Source: an uncultured Aquimarina sp. (GTDB lineage Bacteria; Bacteroidota; Bacteroidia; Flavobacteriales; Flavobacteriaceae). Taken from it: a DNA stretch of 64,000 bases. The stretch covers positions 62,001 through 126,000 of the forward strand of contig CANNFM010000001.1 in the NCBI GenBank assembly GCA_947503835.1, written 5' to 3'. Every line of letters begins with the position of its first letter. Positions within the stretch are counted from its first letter, which is position 1. The notes under the pieces were generated by a model. That model did no database searches. It saw nothing but the letters and a program-made list of their open reading frames with translations, and was not told the origin of the DNA. Shown in pieces: positions 35,581 to 43,074 of this stretch. The position numbers were made by a program, and so were the translations under genes.

Positions 35581-36417
35581 ATGATTAAAAGTATACTCGT
35601 GCCTACCGATTTTTCTGAACAAGCCGAAAGTGCCTTGAAAGTTGCTGCACAAATTGCAAAAAAGAATGATGCAACAATTTATTTATTACATATTCTAGAG
35701 CTTCCTATGCACTTATCTGATTTAATGTCTTCTGGCTCACCGGCACCTGCACCTGAAGCAATTTTTTTCATGAAGCAAACCCACAAGAAATTTGAAGAAA
35801 TTATGGATCAAGACTATCTAAAAGACATTGAGATCGTTGAAACCGTAAGCTTTGAAGACGTATTGCATGGAGTTGTTGATTCTAGTACAAAAAACAATGT
35901 CGACATCATTATAATGGGATCTCATGGGTCTTCTGGCTTTGAAGAGTTATTTATCGGATCTAATGCAGAGAAAATTGTTCGCACATCCAAAAAGCCCACA
36001 TTAGTCATAAAAGAAGATTGCGAGTTATTTGATATTAACGATTTTGTATATGCCACCAATTTTGATGACGAAGACAAACCAAATTTATTAGCTGCAAATG
36101 AGTTTGCAAACTCTATAAATGCCAAACTTCACTTAGTATGGATTAATACCGCGAACGGTTTTAAAACAACCTATGAAACCGAAGAAAAGATGAACAACAT
36201 GATATCGGGATTAGGCATTAACAATTACACATTAAATATTTATAATGATATCACCGTAGAAAAAGGGATTCTAAATTTTGCCGACTCAGTTAGAGCCGGA
36301 ATGATAGGAATAAGTACTCATGGTAGAAAAGGAATATCTCATTTTATTAATGGTAGTCTAGGTGAAGATGTGGTAAACCACGCTAAAAGACCCGTATTAA
36401 CATTTAAAATACAATAA
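35581..36417 (+). CDS. Universal stress protein, two UspA domains
   Basis: Two tandem Usp domains (about 1-140 and 150-278) of the UspA fold. The first starts MIKSILVPTDFSEQAESAL and carries the ATP-binding-type loop MGSHGSSGFEELFIGSNAE; the second has the related GISTHGRKGISHFINGSLGE. Usp proteins of this size bind ATP or act as stress-linked signalling proteins; the exact role is unknown. The start is clear. It is a single gene divergent from rimP, with 224 bases between them that hold the rimP promoter and nothing else I can name. Confidence 0.92.
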   Translation: MIKSILVPTDFSEQAESALKVAAQIAKKNDATIYLLHILELPMHLSDLMSSGSPAPAPEAIFFMKQTHKKFEEIMDQDYLKDIEIVETVSFEDVLHGVVDSSTKNNVDIIIMGSHGSSGFEELFIGSNAEKIVRTSKKPTLVIKEDCELFDINDFVYATNFDDEDKPNLLAANEFANSINAKLHLVWINTANGFKTTYETEEKMNNMISGLGINNYTLNIYNDITVEKGILNFADSVRAGMIGISTHGRKGISHFINGSLGEDVVNHAKRPVLTFKIQ

Positions 36418-36488
36418 CCTCCCAACACATATTACCCTAATAGAGGAAAATTCCTTTAACCAGACCCCATGTTCGTTCTAAAACAACA

Positions 36489-36777
36489 AGAAGGAGTAAC
36501 ATTTGATGTTGCTCCTTTTTACGTTGGTCTACTAGGGCTTACTTCGACTCGTTCCTCGCTCTGCATAAACTTCTCACCCAAAATCATTATACCGCAAAAA
36601 AAAGAAGGAATTAGTTCAAAACTAATTCCTTCTTTTTAAGTTGGTCTACTAGGGCTCCCTTCGACTATACACTTCGACATACTCAGTGCAACGCTCAGGA
36701 TAAACTTCTCGCCCATATGACTTATTTCTTTCAAAATAAAAAAAGGAACAACATTAAACTTGTTGCTCCTTTTTAAG
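36489..36777 (-). repeat. Two decayed tRNA-Gln 3'-end copies with their own hairpins
   Basis: TTGGTCTACTAGGGCT, the complement of the last bases of the tRNA-Gln next door, recurs at 36524-36539 and 36641-36656 (the intact copy is 36778-36793). Each copy is followed, in minus direction, by AAAAAG and a different terminator hairpin: about 36493-36515, a perfect 15-bp stem at 36602-36634, and 36742-36771 for the true tRNA. In both decayed copies the 5' part is replaced by a related dispersed repeat (GAGAAGTTTAT...GTCGAAG). The stretch 36418-36777 has no gene. Confidence 0.75.
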
Positions 36778-36850
36778 TTGGTCTACTAGGGCTCGAACCT
36801 AGACTCTTCTGTACCAAAAACAGACGTGTTGCCAGTTACACCATAGACCA
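36778..36850 (-). tRNA. tRNA-Gln (anticodon TTG)
   Basis: On the minus strand a full cloverleaf: acceptor TGGTCTA pairs with TAGACCA, discriminator A, anticodon arm TCTGT-TTTTGGT-ACAGA with anticodon TTG (reads CAA), T-loop GGTTCGAGCCC region intact. CCA is not encoded. A terminator hairpin follows downstream. The 214 bases from here to the next gene at 37065 hold no gene I can see. Confidence 0.95.
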
Positions 36851-37064
36851 GTGTTTTTATTACGGGTGCAAATTTAATACTTTCTTTTTGGTCTGCAAAC
36901 ATTTTTTTAAAAAAATTATTCATCAAAAACTACCTAACTCATAAATTCACCCTAACGTGATATAGAAGATAATATAAACTTCTGTTAAGCGTTTGCTAAA
37001 AAAACTCTAGGGAAAGTATTTTTATTACTAAATTCGCCACACGTTATATAACCGATTAAATCTT

Positions 37065-40000
37065 ATGAACACATTCAACTTTACTAAGTGGAATAAAATA
37101 TTGGGCTGGACAGTTTTTGCTATTGCTTTATGCGTTTATTCAATGACTGTAGAACCTACGGCTAGTTTTTGGGATGCTGGAGAATACATAGCAACCTCAT
37201 CAAAATTACAGGTTGGGCACCCTCCTGGCGCACCAATATTTCAGATGATAGGAGCATTTGCTTCTGCATTTGCCTCAGATCCAACCCAGATTGCACTTAT
37301 GGTTAATTTAACTTCTGCTTTCGCAAGTGCATTTGCTATATTGTTTATGTTTTGGTCGATTACAATTTTGGTAAAAAAATTAATTGTAAAAGACGAAGAG
37401 TTTACCCAAGGCAAGGCAATGGCTGTATTAGGTAGTGCACTAGTAGGTTCTTTAGCGTTTACATTTACAGATAGTTTCTGGTTTAATGCTGTTGAGGCCG
37501 AAGTGTATGCAATGGCCACTTGTATCTTATCGGTTCTTTTTTATTTAGGACTATTATGGGAACGTGACATGCACTCTCCAAGAGGTAATAGATGGTTGAT
37601 TTTAATCTCATTTATAGTCGGTTTATCATTTGGAGTTCATTTTATGGGACTACTATCGATCCCAGCGATAGGTTTACTCTATTATTTCAAGAATTATAAA
37701 GAAATTACAATAAAAAACTTCATTATAGCTAATGTAGTGGTGGTAGCAATACTTTTATTTATCTTTAAATTGTTATTACCTTCTACTCTTAAATTCTTTG
37801 GTGCTGCCGAAGTATTCTTTGTTAACTCTATCGGTCTTCCTTTTAATTCTGGGACAATTATTGCCGGGCTGATCATGATAGCGGCTTTCTATTTTGGGAT
37901 AAAATACACTCGAAAACAACAATACCCACAACTAAACACATTGTTATTATGCGTTATGTTTATCCTTATTGGATTTTCTAGTTGGATTATGTTACCCGTA
38001 AGAGCTAATGCAGGCACAGTAATAAACGAAAACAACCCCAACAATGCCAGAGAACTTTTGGCATATTATAACTTAGAACAATATCCTGAAACTCACCTTT
38101 TCTATGGTCCACAGTTTACAGAAATTTACTCTGGTTTAGATGAAAACAACCCTTACGAAGATGATAAGCCGAAATACGAAAAAGATTCCAAAACCGGAAA
38201 GTACATCATTGTAAACGATTGGAAAAATGCTAAACAAAATCTTGACAACGCTCATAAGGCAATACTGCCAAGAATGTGGAGCACAGAACATGTTGCCAAT
38301 TACATGGAGTTCACCGGACCCATAAAATTTACAATAAAACCAGAGTATCAAGATGAAGATGAACTACTAAATGCTGTTACTCAATTTAAAAGAGAATACG
38401 CTAGTGGCAAACTAGATAACGAAGACTATCATAAATTCCTTCAGTCATTTGGCAATTATCTCAATGTAAAAAAGCCATCACTATGGGACAATGTCACTTA
38501 TCTTTTTGATTATCAAATGGGATATATGTATTGGCGATATTTTATGTGGAATTTTGCAGGCCGACAAGACGACAATCAAGGTAGACTTACTGATTTAGAA
38601 GGAAACTGGCTTAGTGGTATCAAATTTATTGATGAAGCACGTTTAGGCTCTCAAGACAATTTACCTAGCGATGCACTAAAAAACAAAGCCCGAAACACAT
38701 ATTATTTCTTGCCACTCCTTCTAGGACTTATTGGGTTTGTGTTTATGTTTCAACGAGACAAGAAATACTTTTGGATACTACTTGTCTTTTTCTTGTTTAC
38801 AGGTCTAGCCCTGAAAATTTATCTAAACGAAAGACCTTTTGAACCCAGAGAACGTGATTATGCCTTAGTAGGATCATTTTATGTATTTGCAATCTGGATA
38901 GGTTTTGGAGTTTATGCCCTGTTTGATATGTTGAAAGAATATCTGAAACCAAAACTTCTTGCACCTATCGTTACAGGAGTATGCTTATTAGCCGTACCTG
39001 TCCTATTAGCTTCAGAAAACTGGGATGATCATGATCGCTCTAATCGATACACAGCACAGGCCATGGCAAAAATGTATTTACAATCCTGCCAAAAAGATGC
39101 CATTCTTTTTACCATTGGGGATAATGACACGTTTGCATTATGGTACGCGCAAGATATTGAAGGGTATCGAACCGATGTACGAACGGTAAACACCAGTCTT
39201 TTTGCTACAGATTGGTATATCGACCAAATGAAAAAAGCCGCCTATGACAGCAAACCTATTCCATCCCAATTAACACATGAGTTTTATAGATGGGGAAATA
39301 ATGATGCTATTTATTATAAGCCAGTGACCAACGACACCATGTTGATTAAAAACTGGATGCGATGGATAGAAACCGATGACCCGAGAACAAAAGGGGACTT
39401 AAGTAGTGGCAAAAAAGTAAACACATTCCCTACAAAACATATTAGAATACCGGTAAATAAAGAGGCAGTACTTAGAAATGGCATTGTATCTCCAGAAGAT
39501 GCTGATCTTATAGTACCCTACATCGATATACACCTAAAGGGAGACCTATTATTCAAAAATCGATTATTAATGCTGGATATGATTGCCAACAATAACTGGG
39601 AAAGACCTATTTATTTTACTGGCGGAAGCTATGGTGATGACGATTTTTTATGGATGAAAGATTATTTACAACTAGATGGCGTAACCTATAAACTGGTTCC
39701 TATACGGACAAAACAAAATCCCCGAAACCCTTTTGAAATGGGTAGAATAGATACCGATTTAATGTACAAAAATGTAACAAGCTGGGATTGGGGAAATAGC
39801 AATGATCCAAATATTTATCATGATCCTGAAACAAGGAGAAATGCCATAACGTATAGAAGTAATCTTGCTAGATTAGTTGAAACGTTAATCCAGGAAGGCA
39901 AAAAGGACAAGGCTAAAGTAATTATAGATTTAGCAATGGATAAAATGCCAATTGAATACTATGAGTACTACACCTTATTAGAACCTTATGTAACAGGCTA

Positions 40001-40367
40001 CTATCAAGTAGGTGAAAAACAAAAAGCACGAGATTTATGGGAGAAAATTGCTAAAAAATACCAGGAGCAACTCACTTATTTTGGAAGCTTAGAACTTAAA
40101 GATCAATATCATTATGCAGAAGATATCGTAACTAATGTAGAACGGTACCGCAGTGTTGTCGATTTATTATTGATTAATCAAGACAGAGAAATGGTAGAAG
40201 AAAAAGCAGATGAATTTAATAAATATCTAGGTTTATTCTCTAGGTTATATTCTGCAGATGAGCAATATGATGATGATGAAGCTATCAAAAAACAAGAAGA
40301 GGATTTAATTAAAGAGTTTCAAAATCAGGAAAAAAGCTCAGATTCTTTAGACAGTATTCCTAACTAA
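37065..40367 (+). CDS. DUF2723 family membrane protein
   Basis: The 1100-residue protein carries the DUF2723 signature near the N-terminus (SFWDAGEYIATSSKLQVGHP), followed by about 8-10 membrane helices up to residue 330, two more around 545-630, and a large soluble C-terminal part (about 640-1100) with tetratricopeptide-like helices near the end. The N-terminal Asp/Glu motif and topology resemble GT-C glycosyltransferases (eukaryotic relative TMEM260 is an O-mannosyltransferase), so a role in protein glycosylation is plausible but inferred. The C-terminus is rich in acidic and serine residues. A terminator follows 7 bases after the stop. Confidence 0.88.
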   Translation: MNTFNFTKWNKILGWTVFAIALCVYSMTVEPTASFWDAGEYIATSSKLQVGHPPGAPIFQMIGAFASAFASDPTQIALMVNLTSAFASAFAILFMFWSITILVKKLIVKDEEFTQGKAMAVLGSALVGSLAFTFTDSFWFNAVEAEVYAMATCILSVLFYLGLLWERDMHSPRGNRWLILISFIVGLSFGVHFMGLLSIPAIGLLYYFKNYKEITIKNFIIANVVVVAILLFIFKLLLPSTLKFFGAAEVFFVNSIGLPFNSGTIIAGLIMIAAFYFGIKYTRKQQYPQLNTLLLCVMFILIGFSSWIMLPVRANAGTVINENNPNNARELLAYYNLEQYPETHLFYGPQFTEIYSGLDENNPYEDDKPKYEKDSKTGKYIIVNDWKNAKQNLDNAHKAILPRMWSTEHVANYMEFTGPIKFTIKPEYQDEDELLNAVTQFKREYASGKLDNEDYHKFLQSFGNYLNVKKPSLWDNVTYLFDYQMGYMYWRYFMWNFAGRQDDNQGRLTDLEGNWLSGIKFIDEARLGSQDNLPSDALKNKARNTYYFLPLLLGLIGFVFMFQRDKKYFWILLVFFLFTGLALKIYLNERPFEPRERDYALVGSFYVFAIWIGFGVYALFDMLKEYLKPKLLAPIVTGVCLLAVPVLLASENWDDHDRSNRYTAQAMAKMYLQSCQKDAILFTIGDNDTFALWYAQDIEGYRTDVRTVNTSLFATDWYIDQMKKAAYDSKPIPSQLTHEFYRWGNNDAIYYKPVTNDTMLIKNWMRWIETDDPRTKGDLSSGKKVNTFPTKHIRIPVNKEAVLRNGIVSPEDADLIVPYIDIHLKGDLLFKNRLLMLDMIANNNWERPIYFTGGSYGDDDFLWMKDYLQLDGVTYKLVPIRTKQNPRNPFEMGRIDTDLMYKNVTSWDWGNSNDPNIYHDPETRRNAITYRSNLARLVETLIQEGKKDKAKVIIDLAMDKMPIEYYEYYTLLEPYVTGYYQVGEKQKARDLWEKIAKKYQEQLTYFGSLELKDQYHYAEDIVTNVERYRSVVDLLLINQDREMVEEKADEFNKYLGLFSRLYSADEQYDDDEAIKKQEEDLIKEFQNQEKSSDSLDSIPN

Positions 40368-40373
40368 TCATAT

Positions 40374-40402
40374 AGGCGAGGTAAAAAAAGCCTCGCCTTT
40401 TT
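40374..40402 (+). terminator. Intrinsic terminator after the DUF2723 gene
   Basis: Stem AGGCGAGG with CCTCGCCT, 9-base A-rich loop, then TTTTT. It also lies just before the deacetylase start (40413), so that gene needs read-through or a promoter inside this short gap. Confidence 0.78.
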
Positions 40403-40412
40403 ATTTATTTCA

Positions 40413-41066
40413 ATGGTGGACTTGATTCCTAACAAAACCCCCAAGGTTCTAAAACATTTTTTTTCTACATATGTTTGGGATTTTTATGACAAAAAAGAAA
40501 AGACATTATACCTCACCTTTGATGATGGCCCCATACCTGATATTACAGAATTTGTCTTAGAACAATTACAAAAGTTTGAGGCAAAAGCTACCTTTTTTTG
40601 TATAGGCGAGAACATTAAAAAGCACCCTCACATTTTTAATAAAATTCTTTCAGATAATCATGCCGTCGGAAACCACACCATGAATCACTTAAAAGCATGG
40701 AAAAGCGATCCTGAGGTCTATTTTAGAAATGTAAAGGACTGCCAAGAGATGATCCAGAAGTATTCTGAAATTAAGCATACTACGCAATTGTTTAGACCCC
40801 CATATGGACAGATAAGTTATTCAAAATTCAAAACATTAGAAAAACAAGGGTATAAAATTATTCTTTGGGATATTTTATCAAAAGACTGGGACAAAACCGT
40901 ACACGAAGAACAATGCTTTCAGAATGTAACTCAAAACACATCATCAGGAAGCATCATTGTTTTTCATGATAGCATAAAGGCCGAAAAAAATCTTAGATCT
41001 GTATTACCCAGAGTATTAGATTATTTTACAAAAAGAGGATTTGTCTTTGATAAGATTGAGGATTAA
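40413..41066 (+). CDS. Polysaccharide deacetylase family protein (NodB domain)
   Basis: The 217-residue protein has the CE4/NodB motifs in order: LTFDDGPIPD (metal-binding and catalytic Asp), TFFCIGENIKKHP, GNHTMNH (metal-binding H-x3-H), RPPYGQ, LWDILSKDW and IVFHDS. It should remove N-acetyl groups from a glycan using a metal ion. There is no signal peptide or membrane segment, so it may act in the cytoplasm or leave by another route. Its stop overlaps that of the convergent thioredoxin-like gene. Confidence 0.92.
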   Translation: MVDLIPNKTPKVLKHFFSTYVWDFYDKKEKTLYLTFDDGPIPDITEFVLEQLQKFEAKATFFCIGENIKKHPHIFNKILSDNHAVGNHTMNHLKAWKSDPEVYFRNVKDCQEMIQKYSEIKHTTQLFRPPYGQISYSKFKTLEKQGYKIILWDILSKDWDKTVHEEQCFQNVTQNTSSGSIIVFHDSIKAEKNLRSVLPRVLDYFTKRGFVFDKIED

Positions 41067-41359
41067 ACATACTCTTTCATGAGGCCAATCAAAGTATTTG
41101 CATCTTGTTCACCACTTTGCCTCCACACCATTTCCCCCTGCTTATAAATCATTAAAGTCGGAAGTCCTTTGATACGAAGCGCTGTTGCCAACTCTTCATT
41201 TTTATCGACATCTATCTTTATTACTTTACCTTTATCCCCAAGAGCTGCAGCCACATCTTTCAATACTGGATGCATTGCTAAAGAAGGCTCATTCCATTCG
41301 GTATAAAAATCCAACAAAACAGGAATCTCAATACCTATTATATCTCCAAACTTTGACAT
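41063..41359 (-). CDS. Thioredoxin-like protein lacking the active-site cysteines
   Basis: The 98-residue protein keeps the whole thioredoxin frame (IPVLLDFYTEW at the N-terminus, KVIKIDVDKNEELATALRI in the middle, KGLPTLMIYKQGE with the cis-proline, and a final helix). The place of WCGPC reads WNEPSLAMHP, so both catalytic cysteines are gone and it cannot work as a normal oxidoreductase; it may act as a chaperone or protein partner. I chose ATG at 41359; a TTG six bases upstream is less likely. It is convergent with the deacetylase gene with overlapping stops. Confidence 0.85.
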   Translation of the reverse strand: MSKFGDIIGIEIPVLLDFYTEWNEPSLAMHPVLKDVAAALGDKGKVIKIDVDKNEELATALRIKGLPTLMIYKQGEMVWRQSGEQDANTLIGLMKEYV

Positions 41360-41439
41360 GTTCAAAAACTTTTATGTTTAGGTCATTTCTACTAATTAAC
41401 CGACCATTAAACAATTGTAAATATACTACTTTCTGAGAA

Positions 41440-42678
41440 TTAAGAAAGTGGCACTCCTTTTCTCAATTCAATTACCGTAATCTCTGGCCAAATCCCTACT
41501 CTTCCCGGAAAAGCATGAAACCCAAAACCTCGGTTTACATTTAGATAACGCCCCATCTCATCATACATTCCTGCCCATTGTTTATACACATATTGCACAG
41601 GACTCCACCTCAAAAACCCTGGGATCTCGATCCCGAATTGAAATCCATGAGTATGACCACTTAACGTAAGATGGTAATGATCGGCATGTCCCTTTACTTC
41701 ATACTCCCAATGTGAAGGGTCATGACTTAGTAAAACTTTAAAATCATCCTGAGCCACTTTTTCTGATGCTTTTGCTAAATCACCAGCTTTCTTAAAATTA
41801 TGGCCCCAATTTTCTACCCCTATCACCGCAATACGCTCTCCATCTTTTTCTACAAAAGCGCTATCATTAAGTAACAGATTAAAATCGATTTTAGTATGAA
41901 CATCTTTTATTGCCTGAAAATTTGCTTCCTTATCTGCTTGGTTATCCCATGTAACATACTCTCCATAATCATGATTTCCCAGAACAGAATATTTTCCATA
42001 TTGAGGATTTTTGATTCGCTTAAAAGTGTCGATCCAATCATCCATTTCTTCAGCTACAGTATTTACAATATCACCTGTAAAAAGAAGAAGGTCAGTCTCT
42101 TGTTCATTAATTAAGTCTACCGCATATTCAATCTTAGCAGCATCATCAAAGCTCCCAGAATGGATGTCAGAAATTTGAGTGATTCTAAATCCATCAAATG
42201 CAGCAGGAAGGTCTTCAAAATGCAAAACATGACGTATGACTTTAAAATTATATTTCCCTCTAAAAATACCATGCAATAATCCCACAAAAGGAATAGCAGC
42301 CACACCCAAAGCAACTTGACTTATAAATTTCCTGCGATCTGGCAGGTATTCGGTCGCAGTTCCTTCAAAAAAAGTATTGGTAAGGTATGTATACCCTGCG
42401 ATGCACACCCTAATAATATCTTCTCCAAACATAAACAACACCAAGATCAATTTTGGAACGATGGTAAGTAGCAATAACCCACTGGCTCTTAATGTAAATT
42501 TTGTTGGCCCAACACTTCTATCGTAATTCGCGAAAATATAAATAACATACCCCAATATTACTATTGACAGTACAAAATACCCAACTTGAAGCCATTGATT
42601 TTTAGCCATTGTTTTTACTGCCTGAAAAGCATAAACCTCAAGAAGTACGTATAAAAATATCGGTATTAACCAACGCAT
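41440..42678 (-). CDS. Membrane-anchored metallophosphoesterase
   Basis: The 412-residue protein has about four membrane helices in the first 130 residues and then a calcineurin-like phosphoesterase domain: ITQISDIHSG (metal ligands D, H), LLFTGDIVN (GD), VLGNHDYGE (GNH), LLSHDPSHWE and LSGHTHGFQFG (GHTH). All five blocks are intact, so it should be an active dimetal phosphoesterase, similar in layout to YaeI/YkuE-type UDP-diacylglucosamine or phospholipid-related hydrolases; the substrate is uncertain. I chose ATG at 42678 (MRWLIPIFLYV); the frame is open to 42723 with only a TTG. Confidence 0.9.
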   Translation of the reverse strand: MRWLIPIFLYVLLEVYAFQAVKTMAKNQWLQVGYFVLSIVILGYVIYIFANYDRSVGPTKFTLRASGLLLLTIVPKLILVLFMFGEDIIRVCIAGYTYLTNTFFEGTATEYLPDRRKFISQVALGVAAIPFVGLLHGIFRGKYNFKVIRHVLHFEDLPAAFDGFRITQISDIHSGSFDDAAKIEYAVDLINEQETDLLLFTGDIVNTVAEEMDDWIDTFKRIKNPQYGKYSVLGNHDYGEYVTWDNQADKEANFQAIKDVHTKIDFNLLLNDSAFVEKDGERIAVIGVENWGHNFKKAGDLAKASEKVAQDDFKVLLSHDPSHWEYEVKGHADHYHLTLSGHTHGFQFGIEIPGFLRWSPVQYVYKQWAGMYDEMGRYLNVNRGFGFHAFPGRVGIWPEITVIELRKGVPLS

Positions 42679-42975
42679 AACACATCCATTTATTAAAAAA
42701 ACAAAACTATCCCTCCTATTCAATTTCTAACTATCCTTTAAGTTAAAATTAACGGTATCTCTATTTAAAACACTAAAATATATTAAAAAGTGTATCTTTA
42801 TAAAATCATAAATCTTAGTAATTTCTTTCAGAAGTAAAATTATTATTTGTAACTTCGTCTAAATATATCTGATAATAGGATATTTAGATTATATAAGAAG
42901 AAACAATTTTATATATATAAAATTATTACCGTATTTACAGTAGTTGATACATTGTTATCAATTTTATTTTGGGGC

Positions 42976-43009
42976 GAAATGCCGTCAGTTTATGACGGCA
43001 TTTCTTTTT
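42976..43009 (+). terminator. Strong orphan terminator upstream of polA
   Basis: GAAATGCCGTCA and TGACGGCATTTC form a perfect 12-bp stem with a 5-base loop, then TTTTT on the plus strand; the minus strand has no T-run after it. No plus-strand gene precedes it (the metallophosphoesterase runs the other way), so it would end a transcript from the 42724-42975 gap, possibly a small RNA. The gap has no open frame of note and is very AT-rich; it also carries TTGATA/TATCAA inverted bases near 42940. Confidence 0.65.
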
Positions 43010-43074
43010 GTTTTAATTATACGTTTTGATTAATCTTCTTTTTATATTGCATTTCTAAAAAATCAACTCACACC

